The position numbers and the translations under genes are program-made. This document shows positions 35,889-47,178 of a stretch of 64,000 nucleotides of DNA, one piece after another. Each line of letters begins with the position of its first letter. Positions within the stretch are counted from its first letter, which is position 1. Source of the DNA: Litoditis marina. Its lineage: Eukaryota; Nematoda; Chromadorea; Rhabditida; Rhabditidae. The stretch spans positions 33,483,728-33,547,727 of the forward strand of contig OZ038435.1 of assembly GCA_964036275.1 (NCBI GenBank), given 5' to 3'. A model generated the notes under the pieces. It searched no databases. It was not told the origin of the DNA and saw nothing but the letters and a program-made list of their open reading frames with translations.

Positions 35889-37043
35889 TCCCAATGGATC
35901 TTCCCAGATATGAAACGGTTATACTACTTTTCAGGATATTTCCGGGGATTCTGGCAGCACCGCATCGAAATCTTTAGTTACCGAATTCAATATTTTTTGG
36001 ACTTATGATGTAAGTAAAATCTTTGCGCTTTTTTGTCTTCATACTCATAATGAGACATTTTTCACGCCAAACTCACCCCAAATCAATCAACTGCAAAACG
36101 CAATATCAAAACTATTTGGATATCCGAACGAGTTTGCGTGTCATCGCCCCTCCCCCCCTTTCCACCAAATCTTGAGTTGAACTCCTCTGGTTCCCTGTAT
36201 GTTCCGATTATGAGCGTATGTCTATTTCCAGGCCTGGTGGAGAGATGGGCGCCGAGCCAGTGTTAATATTATATGATGGCACCTAGTCCATAATATAATA
36301 TACTGTTTTGTTTATGTTTATTGTGAAGATATAGTTTCGATTCTGTTCTGTTTCTCCATTGTTTTCTTCTTGTTGTGACTTCATATTTTGCTGTTTTCTT
36401 TTTTGTTACCTCTCACTTTTCCACTGGAATAAAGTATTCATATAACATTCACATCGATATTTCTAACTGGCTTCATTCTTTTGGAAGTACACAATTCATA
36501 TTAATTTGAATTCAAATTTCCCGCCTTCCGAAATTTGCATACAGTTGATCGGATATTATGAAATTATTCGGAAAACGATAAACGCGAAAAACAAAACGCA
36601 AAAAACAAAACGCAAAGCGCAAAGAAAATTGCGCAAAATTCAAATCCTGTAAAAACAGTGCAAATGCAAATGATGAGGCGGGAAACATGCCCTGACAGTG
36701 AAAGACCTAGAAGTATAAATTTTTAGCTAAATTCCCAAACCCTAACCAAGAAATACCGCGATGCAGAAATTAACCAACGCATGACTTGAATTACTCAAGT
36801 AAACCGCACACATAGTCTCGTGATTTCGAATGATCGTTGCATATAATTATTTTTCTCACAGACAGATTATTTATTTATTTATTTATTATAATACTCCATA
36901 CTTTAATTTCTATACCCATTGTACTAGTGTTCAATAATATGCCCCATTTTGGTAAAGCTTCGGTAGATGGTTCCACTTATGCCCGACGGGGCTTTTTACA
37001 CCAATGGATCGTGAATACAAAAAAGTGGTACCACAACAGGTGA

Positions 37044-37315
37044 ATTCTATATCTAACCGGGTTTTTAGGTAACCTAACCCTTTTTTGGTAACCTATTTTT
37101 CAGGTTACCTCAGTAGGTAACCGGTTGGTAACCTAAAATGAAAAACCGGTTACCTGTTTTTCGAACGCAAAATGTGGTTTTTACCGTTAGTTTGAACGGT
37201 AACCGGATTTTAGTTTCAGGTTACTTTCAGGTTACCTACCAAGTTAACCTGAAAAATAGGTTACCAAAAAAGGGTTAGGTTACCTGAAAACCATGTTAGT
37301 TGTAGAATTGGCCAC
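37044..37315. repeat. Family C element (GGTTACC-rich), best copy
   Basis: Starts GAATTCTATATCTAACCGGG and ends GTTAGTTGTAGAATTGGCC, with long inverted arms of GGTAACC/GGTTACC words. It ends about 125 bp upstream of the pelota start codon. Confidence 0.7.
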
Positions 37316-37441
37316 CACAACATGATATTGATATTGATATGCGTACCCTATTTAGGCTATATCACTGTTCAAATATTTGTTACAGGTGTATCAATCAGTA
37401 CTCATTCATCACAGTTCCACACATTTGTTCACCTCATCACG

Positions 37442-40400
37442 ATGAAGTTAATAAGGAGGGGTATAGAAAAGGGAGGTCCCGGGTTAGTTACTTCTTCATT
37501 TCGAGGTGTATATATTTTCATTTAGTCTACTATGATTTCCGGCGAGGTACTTTCGGAGGTGCACTAGGTTTGTAACATACGTATAGCCTACCTTGACGTA
37601 GGGCAATGGTGTGAGTATTAAAATGCGTGAACTTAGGGAACGAACATAGCTCTCAACAAAAGATGAAACTCGAACCATATATTAGCTTTTTAAACAGCTG
37701 TGCAACACGATTGGCTTTATTTAGGCCAGCGGTTTTTGTAACGTATCGTGTTCGTGGATAGTTTAGTTATCTAGATACTAGATACTGATTTGTTCAGGTT
37801 TATAACATTGATGCCTGAAGAGGCGGAGGATATGTGGCACATCTACAATCTTATACGAGTTGGAGATGTCGTGAAAAGTCAGACTATCCGTAAAGTTAGT
37901 TTTCATTCAACTTTCACCGGTTAGGTAACTATCATCTCAGTTGTGCTAATCTTGCATCAAAGTCATGAGCATCTTTGTCATGTGAGGCATGCCGGGTCTG
38001 AATCATGAACGCAGATAAGTACATTCTTTTATTTTATTTTCTCTCTATTTGAAACGCACGAGGCGCTCTGAACGAGAAAAAAAAACTTACGTGAAGAGGA
38101 ATGCATACAAGGTTGAACTTTATTATAGTAATTTGAAGGTTGTAACGGAGACTTCGACGGGTACCACATCTAGTCAACGAATGCACACCACCCTGACAGT
38201 ACGAGTGGAATCGATTGATTTCGATCCCGGATCACAAGCTCTTCATCTGAAGGTAACAACTTATTAAGAAGTCGTCGTACAGTCATCAGTCATACTGACA
38301 ATGTATGCAAAGAAGATCAGGCCCATGCGCTGTATTCTCTGACATCTTGGGTATTTGAGTCCATACAACAGTAAGGTGGCTATTTTTCAGAGAGGACTCA
38401 GTTTATCGATTTAAATACGTTAGAAGCTATGGTTCTGAAACGTAAAAAGACGTATTTTGTGTATAGACGTGTTGACGTGAAGAGAGCCCGTTTCTTCTGT
38501 TCGCATTTTTCATGACAATTTGGACAACTTGATGGGAATATGTTCGAATCGAAAAAGGGTTTCCTTTTTAAGATTTGAAGTTCAATCACATCTTCCCGGT
38601 GTGTAAATCTGAGTGGTATGTAGTTCTAATTATTCATCTAATCTCTCTTGTTCAGGGACGTAACATTGTGGAAAACGATCTTGTGAAACTTGGAGCTTAT
38701 CATACACTCGACCTCGAGCCCAACAGAAAATTCACGTTGGAGAAGACCGAATGGGATGTTATTGATTTGGGTTAGTCACAAACGAACAGTTCGTGGGGTT
38801 TACTATGCTTCAGCGACGTTTCCATGTTTCACAACACTTCACATAGGGATAGGACACATGTGTTCTCGGTTCTGGTACTCTGATGCAAAAGTGATACCCC
38901 TTACACCTTACAGGCTTGTTTTGGAAAGAGCGAACTCAAAAGTAATTTTGAAGTGTAAGCTAAAAATATGTCAGGAATCAGGAATGGCTAATCGGAATAG
39001 AACTCACGCGGAACGGTTCGCGCGGTTTTAAATGGCGACATTACTCAACCATCACGCGCCTCTAATTGTAGGTAGTCACACTCCAGTGAAACTATCCGAA
39101 TAGCCGAAGTATTTCCGAAAACCAGCTTTCTTTTCGACATTGTCAGGAAAATTTGCCTGTTTTTGATACCAAATTATAGTAAAAATAACTTCATTTTTCA
39201 AAAGTAGTCACACCTCACTAATATGTCGGTGTAGTAATGTGTTTTTACATACAGACATACACCAGTGAGGTTCGACTATTTGACAAATAGGAGTCCTTTA
39301 TGTAATTAAATCTCCGATTTTCAATGCAAAAAAAATGAACAAAATCTCTCGTTTTCGACGAAAAAGTAGCTTCGTTTTCCTATTTTTCCAGGCCAATCGG
39401 ACAAGCTTACTTTGCTTTAGCTCGAGGGTATGTATAACTTTAATTTATGGTATCTTTACAGAGCGATTGGACGTAGCGTTGGACCCAGCCCAGCAGGCAG
39501 ATGTAGCCGCCGTGGTGCTCCACGAGGGAATGGCTCATGTCTGTCTACTCACCCCCGCCATGACTTTGGTCAAGGCCAAGATTGTTCAACAGGCAAGTCG
39601 CGACCTGGTGGTATTTCACCGCTTCTTCTCAAAAAACGACTTTCCTATCAAAATATCGGTAATCTCCTAGTTTTGTATGAAACATTGCGGTTTTCTCGAA
39701 AAGAGACGTTTCATATACAACGTTGTCATAGTTTTGATTGACGAAGTGGGGACGTCCACGTCTATTCGTCGCGTTCGTGATGCTCGCATATTTGTACCAT
39801 TCGAAATCCACATATTGAGTCTTTCAACTTACACTATGCTTCAGATTCCTCGAAAACGAAAAGGCTTCACGTCACAACACGAAAAAGGAATAAATCGGTT
39901 CCTGGACACCATCTGCACTGCATTTATGCGTCACGTCAACTTTCAGGTAACTTATTTCTTCAAACAACAAGTGGTGTACTGAAAACTAGACGAGCAGCAC
40001 GAATAGTTGTTTGCTCAGTTGAGCAGAAAATGGCGGGGTTCAGTTTTTGGACTATGACGCTGTTCGCTATGTCATTCTCTCAATGTTTTCTACTTTGTCA
40101 TGTCTGGTTTTCAGATTACCTAAAACCTATTCTACTTCAGATATATTTTTTTTAGATAGTCAAATGTGTACTTATCGCCAGTCGGGGTTTCTTGAAAGAG
40201 CAGTTCATGCAACATTTGATACAGTTTGCGGACGCTCAAGGAAAAAAGGTTTGTGGGAGCGGCAGTATTTTGTATCACAAGATTCGTCCATTAAATGTGT
40301 GAAATATGAATCCTCCAAAAAAAGGAAACCTAACTCATCTTAATTAATTATAAAAATGAGTTCTGCCTCCTACTAGAGCTATACTCAGTGATACTGATAT

Positions 40401-42188
40401 TCAAGAGAACTTTTTTTTTCAATCAAAATAGTTCAAATTCATATTTCACACATTTAGTGGACGAATTGTTTCACTTTTGGCTCTTCTTTGAATTTTGATG
40501 AATAAGTAATACATTTTCCTTGTTGCAGATCACCACGGAACAGCGCGGGAAGTTTATGTTGACGCATTCGAGTAGCGGCTTCAAACATGCCCTGAAAGAG
40601 GTTTTGGAGGATCCTTCAGTGGCAATACGACTCGCTGATACCAAGGTTGGTCAACAACATTAATCAGTATAATAATAGTAAGTTATCGACGGGATATTAC
40701 ATGCTACATTCTGGGATATATTTTCTATCTCTCCTGTGCACAATATGCGTGTCTTATTTGCACGTAGCGAAAATGTGTTATTTGAAGTCAGCATAATTTT
40801 AACTTCACCTGGCCATTTATGTAGTTGAACCACCGTAACTAGCATTCATGAACCAAATAATTTACGGAGAGCTTCTGTGGCCTGTACCTGTAGTGGGTGT
40901 TATTTTCAAAAATAAACGTTGTTCTGATAACAGTTCTTGTAGGCTCAAAGCGAAGTGAAGGCTCTGAACCTGTTTTTCGAATTGATGAGCACCGAACCTG
41001 ACAGAGCATATTATGGCTATAAGTGAGTCACATTTTCTTAAACATCCCAGTCCCTGCTAAACTTCTGGTGTAGTAGTTTGTTCGGTTTGTTTGTCGTATA
41101 CTATTGGCAGGTCATTTAAGGCTTTTTTTCAGATGGTAGTCGTGTAGTCTCTTGAACAGGATAGTATGGTAATTTGGTAATGTGAATTTTTCTTCAAACT
41201 TAATCGTCATGTCGTTCTGTAAATCTTTGGCGATTGTAAGAAGTAAGGTTAAACATACTGGGTTTCTAGATATTTTTATTACAGTTTTTACTGTGTTCTA
41301 CTGAATTTGAACTTATTCCACGTGAATTTGCTTCCAGTCACGTGATGCATGCTAACAAGGAGCAGGCAATCGAAACACTGTTGTTGTCGGATTCGCTTTT
41401 CCGCTCTCAGGAAATAGCCACCAGGAAACGATACGTGAAATTGGTGGAAAGTGTGCGACGACAGGTAAGATCCACTTCATAACAGTTTCAGACAATGTAA
41501 TATTCATCGACGGCAGAGGTTATACAGAAGCGAGAGAGCAAATGAATCAATGAGATCGCAGACACTGTGCATCTATCTGACCTGTACGGCCTCTTGTCGT
41601 GGACTGGACAGAGCGCTGCAACAGTGGCTCACCAATAGGCTAAGAGATATCTGAGTAGAGTGAACACGATTGTTGAAAGCTCTATCGTCCACAGTATAAC
41701 TGTAAATGTTAAATTAGACCATAATCAAATCTGAGCATTTGTGAGACGACTTCGTTGTTCAAAAACATAAAATTGGGTGTTCTATTTGGGTAGCTAAACC
41801 GTACAACTGGGTGGGAAGTGAGGTTTTCACCAGTAAATGGGACTATTGTTAAAATCGGGATAGTTCGTAATGTCGATTTCAATGAAAACCGGGTGCCTTG
41901 AAGCAATCAACAAAGTCGCTCTTCGATTGCATCTGAGTTGTAGTTTGGTCTGAAAGCACATCATTATTTCGCTATTCTGAATAACGCACAGAAGTTGAAC
42001 TGAAAGCACAGTAGGTTGATGATGTTATTTTGCAGGGTGGCAACGTGTTGATATTCTCGTCGATGCATGTTTCGGGCGAGCAGCTTAGTCTGCTTACGGG
42101 CTGTGCGGCCATTCTCCGTTTCCCGATGCCCGAAATAGAGGAGGACGATTTGGGTGATGACGAGGTGCCCCCGCCCACCACCGCATAG
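37442..42188 (+). CDS. pelo-1: Pelota (Dom34), ribosome rescue factor
   Basis: eRF1-like protein that, with HBS1, splits stalled ribosomes in no-go and non-stop decay; cytosolic. Exons: 37442-37482, 37798-37894, 38139-38252, 38656-38770, 39462-39592, 39845-39946, 40156-40248, 40529-40645, 40943-41022, 41338-41464, 42036-42188; all phases agree and give 389 aa (as I recall, the worm protein is ~380). Seen motifs: [14 protein letters not shown] start, [17 protein letters not shown] and [16 protein letters not shown] in the Sm-like domain 1; the IPRKRKG loop in domain 2 where eRF1 would have [22 protein letters not shown] and [19 protein letters not shown] in domain 3. The tail is acidic then Pro-rich. 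Intron 5 starts GC (CAG|GCAAGT) rather than GT, supported by phase. The exon 3 acceptor (TTTGAAG) is atypical. Confidence 0.97.
39256..39435. repeat. Family B element in a pelota intron
   Basis: Starts CATACACCAGTGAGGTTCGAC and ends AGGGTATGTAT. A more diverged partner lies just upstream at about 39075-39225. Confidence 0.55.
39593..39844 (+). other. GC-AG intron of pelota
   Basis: The donor reads CAG|GCAAGT and the acceptor GCTTCAG. Cutting here joins ...IVQQ to IPRKRKG in frame with the same exon phases as the rest of the gene. No GT donor nearby gives a conserved join. Confidence 0.8.
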
Positions 42189-43069
42189 CCGGCTTTAGGG
42201 TTCAATCTTTCCAAACCGCTGGGTTTGTAGTTTGATCCCGCTACTTTTCGGTTGAAATTCGTCTGTCGTATCCTATCAAGATCAAACTACAACGAGCATT
42301 CGGTCGCGCTCGATATCGGCTAAAAAGTACATACCGAAATAGCGGAAAGCATGACCAAATTTTCATCATACTCCACGAATACCTCCGTTAGTTTCGTCGT
42401 CTGTTACTTTCGTGAATAGAACCCCAAATACTGTATCAGTCGAGCTTCTTTAATTTTCAGCCAAATTTAGCTTGTTTTGAGTAGGAATGGTTTTGGGAAT
42501 TGACGATTCGTGTCTCCGTTTGGATAAGATGGTGTAGTAGACCGTGAAAAACGAAACCAAAATCCGTTTGTGTAAGAAATGTGCTTTCTACTTTCTACAA
42601 CCCCACTTCTCAAAACGGTACCCCCCCTCGTATCACGGTACCCATTAATTCTTAATCTGGGTCTTCGATTTAGTTCATTGTATGAACTTAGTCGTACGTA
42701 TTTTAACGTTTCATGATCATTTTGTGTGAGTTTATTGGATTTCTGTTTCAATGTATTACTGTTATTCGTTTATAGTTGCGGGTTATTGTAATATACTAGT
42801 TGTTTGCTTTCATTTCTCGCTCACTTTTTTGTTTTCGGCTTATTATTTTATTTCGTCCATTGAATGAAATTCTAATAAAAAACATTTATGTCCACGTCAC
42901 AATGATTTGAACTAGATCTATGAGGAGAAAATAAATACAATAAAACCCATACATGTATATGTACAACGCAGCACAGCGCGTACTGTAGTCACAACAACAG
43001 TTAAAATGAAAAACCAACAAAAAGAGAAAGAAAGCAATGGTTGAGAAAGAAAATTATTAATGCTCTCAA
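42189..43069. other. Convergent 3' region of pelota and xbp-1
   Basis: No coding signal. A family A inverted-repeat element occupies 42225-42292, immediately after the pelota stop and so probably in its 3' UTR. An AATAAA for pelota is at about 42873-42878, and TTTATT (AATAAA on the minus strand, for xbp-1) is near 42847-42852, so the two transcripts may overlap at their ends. Confidence 0.45.
42225..42292. repeat. Family A element (GTAGTTTGATC ends)
   Basis: Terminal repeats TTTGTAGTTTGATC and GATCAAACTACAA are perfectly inverted, about 65 bp end to end. Other copies: 3617-3692, 6332-6407, 10338-10381, 28444-28515, 46417-46480, 60544-60615, 61005-61120. Confidence 0.75.
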
Positions 43070-44730
43070 TTAGTATAGCTGGAAGAACTCTTCGTTAAAC
43101 GTATCATTGAAAGGACTGCCATCCCCAAAAGAGGCCATGGTTTCTGACCACAAGGGGTCTTCCGGTTGGTCCTGGGGATAGGCGGAGGAGGAGAGAAGAG
43201 GGTCGTCTAGAAGAGGCTTTTCTTCCAACCAGCCCTCGTTGAACGGAATCGGACTAGGTCTGCAAAGGAGAATGGTTTTCGTACGACTACAAATGATACA
43301 TTAGTCCTCGGAACGCGCTCTGTTAATTACAGATTCCCGTTCTCTGATCAAACAAAACTCAAGTTCGTCACACCTTACCCGAGAAAAAAATATTAAAACC
43401 AATGAAACGTTATCCTGCTATTTTCCTCCGCTGTCTTTTAGACTCCATACATGTCTTTCAAATCTTCGGTTATTTTTAATACTCTATTCCAAACTAACCG
43501 GGAGGTGGTGGAAGAGGTAGAGGGGCTGCTGGGCACCACGGTCAGGAGACGCGCGTCCACAGGCGACGCCTCAACAGCGGTCGACGGCGGCGGCGACATG
43601 TCTGCGGCGTCTTGCGAATCACAGGGCAACTCGCTGGCGAGCTGATCGAGGTCAAAGTCCTCCTGCAATATAGCAACTTGTACAAATGTACGCACCGGTT
43701 GAATCATCTCAAAATTTGCTATATAAGCAAATTCAAATGTCATTTTTTCGACCGAAATGCAGCTGCAACCAGTCGTAAAAAATGCTTAATCGCCCGCACA
43801 ATGTGAGTCTTGTGAAGTTTTTCGATTAGGTAGATAAACAGTTGCAGTCCACTAGATACAATCTGCATGAGATAATAAGCAGTATCTACGTATCAACAAA
43901 CGTATCAACAACCCTCAAACCAAAATTAGTTGGTGCGGCTCACCTTGAGGTCTTCGAGGATCCGGTCGAGCTCGTGTTGGGGAATGAGGTCGATAGGCAG
44001 AGCAGCAGCAGCTGGAGCAACGACTGCGGAAGAGAGGTGGCCTGCACCCTCGGCAGGGGTCCACTAATGAACGCGGCTGATTCAATGGCCGTTTCTCTTC
44101 CGTTGTCCTTCTCACATCGCTGCTGCTCGGCGACGTCGCGCAATCGACTGTTCTCCTCGCGAAGACGCTGATTCTCGTCCAGAAGCTGACGCACCACGTC
44201 CTCCAGACGCTGTGATCGCACCTGAAAAGCGTATAATGAGGAATATACTCAGACAAACTAGCGGTCGTTCCGCGGGCTTTGTACCTGTTTCGGGCGCTTC
44301 GTGGAACTGTCGCAACCTATTTTCCGCGGAAAAAACGTTTAGCTTGGAGTTTCGCGGAGCACCCGATCGAATGTTCGATAATCGGCTCCGTCTTTTTGAG
44401 CAACTAACAATAACAACTTACTGATAGCCCACAGACAGAATCAATTGAATTAATAGTGAGTTTTAATAGTTTTAACCAACGTTCTAGGTGTTCGCGTACC
44501 TAAAAACATTGTTGCAGTTTACTCTCTCTAGTTATTGTTGTTGTTACACTTTAAAGGTCAGGCACATGATTTCATGCTATGGTATTGAGGCCTTATCTCT
44601 TCCAACAAAGAGTTGTAAAGTCTTATCATCCATAAATAACTGCGTCCTGTACAAAGTATGGACTTTATAATGACGTAGAGAGTACAATTAACAGTGCTCA
44701 CAATCACTGCCATCATGTTTCGAAGAGAGA

Positions 44731-44820
<90 letters not shown>

Positions 44821-45524
44821 AGGCGAAAGAGAGAGAGAGAGATAATGACAACCAACCTTCTTTCTGTCCCTAGCTGTTTGTGCAGCAACCCTGTTCTTCA
44901 GTTTACGTCTGTTCAGTTTCTCCTCGGCAGTAAGATGGTTCAATCGTTCCCTCTTTCTCGGGGGTCCACCACCCGAGTACTCGTTCAAGAGATCCTCAAT
45001 TGGGTCGAGCGGAGTGCACGATCGCTGCAATTATCGTCGATGGTCTACCGTAAACTGGTTTTGGAGAGTGAATATGAAGTGTAGAAACTAACTTCAACTA
45101 CATTTTAGAAAATGTCAGAACTTCGAAGATATCTTAATAATGCTTCTGCGATACTCTATAAATAATTATTATCAAACATAAATTCCAGCCAAACTTTAAT
45201 AATCTCGTTGTGAACACTGAAGAGTGGGCTATATTTTACTTCACGGTGGGTGGAAAAACGAATTTTGAATAGGGTAAGAAGTGATGTTAACAAATTGCCA
45301 GTGCCAGTCACATTAGTATTACGTATGTGATTGTGATTATACAACGTCAACCCCTTTTCAATGCTTACCTTAACCGACGGGGTCGGGGTACTGTATCGTT
45401 GACGTATCACGGGGGTAACCGTCCGGTTGATGGGTACGGTGGATCTTTGGCTGGGCGCAGCCGCAATTGGACGGCTGGCCACATTTCGAGCTGGCACCAG
45501 GTATATCGTACGCGGCGCAGACAT
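43070..45524 (-). CDS. xbp-1: XBP-1, bZIP transcription factor of the unfolded protein response
   Basis: Master regulator of the IRE-1 branch of the ER unfolded protein response; the spliced form acts in the nucleus. Exons: 45369-45524, 44857-45024, 43944-44221, 43499-43662, 43070-43259. The bZIP basic region is in exon 2 ([16 protein letters not shown]) and the leucine zipper in exon 3 ([20 protein letters not shown]). Without the IRE-1 cut, the frame runs into an Arg-rich tail in exon 4 and stops at ~240 aa. Removing 23 nt (44054-44076) shifts to the frame ...[32 protein letters not shown] and reads through to FNEEFFQLY, ~310 aa, adding the acidic activation domain. The start follows TTTTCAG and 13 nt of leader. 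A probable 5' non-coding exon lies at 45894-~45955. The intron between exons 2 and 3 holds a long (GA)n tract next to the donor. Confidence 0.97.
44046..44084 (-). promoter_or_regulatory. IRE-1 target double hairpin and 23-nt unconventional intron
   Basis: On the mRNA sense, hairpin 1 (44068-44084) is UGAAU-CAGCCGC-GUUCA: a 5-bp stem with a 7-nt loop matching CNGCNGN. Hairpin 2 (44046-44060) is ACCC-CUGCCGA-GGGU: a 4-bp stem, again with a CNGCNGN loop. Cutting after the third base of each loop, as IRE1 does, removes exactly 23 nt (44054-44076), the size known for C. elegans xbp-1 (26 nt in vertebrates). 23 is 2 mod 3, so ligation moves into the long frame that continues through exons 4 and 5. 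Confidence 0.93.
44736..44846. repeat. (GA)n microsatellite in xbp-1 intron 2
   Basis: Pure AGAGAG from about 44736 to 44817, then an interrupted purine tract to 44846, ten bases from the intron's 5' splice site at 44856. The nascent xbp-1 RNA therefore has a (CU)n run directly after the donor. Confidence 0.95.
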
Positions 45525-45893
45525 TGGCGAGTGAATACTGAAAACATTTCCGTAATGAATAATGAAGATGTAGTACGTTCATTGAGTTATCAGTAAGTTA
45601 CACATTTCCAGGTTTGCTTTCTAAAGAATTCAGACTGCATTCAGACTTTAGTATCCGGCATATACAAGGACTTTCGTGTATTTGACACTGTAGGTAATTA
45701 CGAATGTGCGAGACTGAGTAGAGTAGTACTCTTCCACATTTCCCACTGAATGATTTGTTTATATTAAAATCATGGTAACCGTAGATATGCGTGTTCTGAT
45801 TTCTCAAAATATGACGAGATTCGTGAATGTTTGATGCTCGGAAGAGCTGAATCATGTAAAAGAATAGAACTAAGGTTAATAAAACGAACTCAC

Positions 45894-45955
45894 AAACTGT
45901 TTCTTAATGGGCGTTTGGGCAAAGCCCTTAAAGGAGCTGGTACGGGCCTTTCCTA
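45894..45955 (-). other. Probable 5' non-coding exon of xbp-1
   Basis: Ends with a strong donor (TTT|GTGAGT at 45894/45893), and the next acceptor on this strand is TTTTCAG just before the xbp-1 ATG (exon from 45537). Joining them does not keep an open frame into the xbp-1 ATG, so it would be a leader exon. The alternative is that xbp-1 is simply trans-spliced at 45537. Confidence 0.45.
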
Positions 45956-45974
45956 GTTGTTGGCGAGCAAACTG

Positions 45975-46016
45975 TGACACGTCAGTCTAACACTCGGCAT
46001 CGATTCATTGGCCACG
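45975..46016 (-). promoter_or_regulatory. UPR-element cluster upstream of xbp-1
   Basis: 45975-45984 reads TGACGTGTCA on the minus strand, containing the XBP1/ATF6 core TGACGTG. 46007-46016 is ATTGGCCACG, one base short of an ERSE-II (ATTGG-N-CCACG). Both sit in a GC-rich stretch (45940-46075) with further ATTGG (CCAAT) words, just upstream of the putative leader exon, which fits autoregulation of xbp-1. Confidence 0.55.
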
Positions 46017-46075
46017 TAGGGAGCGCTGCGATTGGCTGGACACGCCCACTGGAACGAGACAGTTCATAGAATGAA

Positions 46076-47178
46076 GAGACGCAGACACAGCCGATAGCAA
46101 ATTCGCGAAGGAGCGGGGAGGGTAACTAAACGTCATTGAACAAACCACATAAATAGAGCAGCTTATCTCGATAACAAAATAGGGTTCGGTAATCTAGTTC
46201 ACCATTTGCTCCCCAACAAAATAGTTTTCTAGTTAGACAATTAATCGGCGAGTGTCGAATCTAAATTTAACACCCCACAGCTGTAAGTGAAAGAGTGAGT
46301 CATTTGCACAGTTCTAGGTATGTAACCTGACAGCTGATGTCCTGGTGTTTCGCAATGGAAGCGGGTTGGCACTTGCAGTGTGAACATAAAACTAAAGAAG
46401 GGGTGAACAAATCTCCGTTGTAGTTTGATCTTAATAGACACCACAAGTATCATGTTTGAAGTGAGATCAAACTACGAACATAGATTGATCACGCAACATG
46501 TAATTTTCACCTTCGTCGCTTAGAGCGAACACTTCTCATTCCAGTTAATAAAATGTATGACTACATACATAGTTTCCAATAACTTGGTGAATAACCTTCA
46601 AACTTATCAGTTGATCATTCATGATGCAATGAAATCAGGTCACAGCTACATGAAATTCGTGAGAAAAAGAACCTTGACACATATACTAAAGGATAGATAT
46701 ATCAGAAGAAAATAAACTATTACTAGTTGACTGAAAGTCCCACCATATAAAATTTTATTAGCTACATATTGTATCACAGGGAAAATATTATCGCTAGTAT
46801 AACAGTAACAAGAAGTGATAAAGGTAGCACGGGTTTTGCAACAAAACAAACCTAATATTCTGTTTTGATTCAAATGGTTTCACTATATTTGTTCACCAAT
46901 AGTATCAATTGCGATTGAAAACTAGTAGTACTAAATATATTTGTGTCTTCTCTAAAGTAACGCTAAAAGATGCAAAGGAGATCATGGCACAAACGATCAA
47001 AGTTATAATAAAGCGAAAAACCACACCATGTGCTATAATTATATTACTGAATATGCATACAAATCAATCGGACTAGAATAAAACCACACAACCAACGTTG
47101 ATATAAACTGAAGTATTGGTCACAAACATGATTTCACAATCCGAAAGTAATATCTATAATAAAGACTATCTTGAAACT
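46076..47178. other. Intergenic between xbp-1 and dnj-16
   Basis: AT-rich, with no coding signal. Contains a family A inverted-repeat element at 46417-46480 (CGTTGTAGTTTGATC ... GATCAAACTACGAAC). Confidence 0.45.

Larger units (their letters stand above)
32765..36700. repeat. Inverted repeat pair bounding a 3.9-kb segment
   Basis: Left copy (32765-32885) begins GGCATGTTGCCCGCCTCATC and continues as TTTTGCGTTT-rich sequence. The right copy (36575-36700), read on the minus strand, begins GGCATGTTTCCCGCCTCATC and continues with the same TTTGCGTTTTG words. The copies are inverted and ~120 bp each. They could be termini of one large element or two independent insertions. Confidence 0.55.
32254..37441. 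other. Repeat island between the 873-aa gene and pelota
   Basis: No host gene is supported. It holds an inverted repeat pair (32765-32885 and 36575-36700), a truncated LINE (35346-35888), a poly-C/poly-G palindromic block (34788-35080), and a family C element (37044-37315). Open frames at 33121-33330 and 33611-33961 lack an ATG at their start and a recognisable domain. Confidence 0.5.

Noticed and set aside
44000..44060. Alternative IRE-1 hairpin CCUGC-CGAGGGU-GCAGG just downstream of the chosen site
   Set aside because: The stem is good, but the loop does not fit CNGCNGN, and cutting there does not pair with a second site to restore the long frame.
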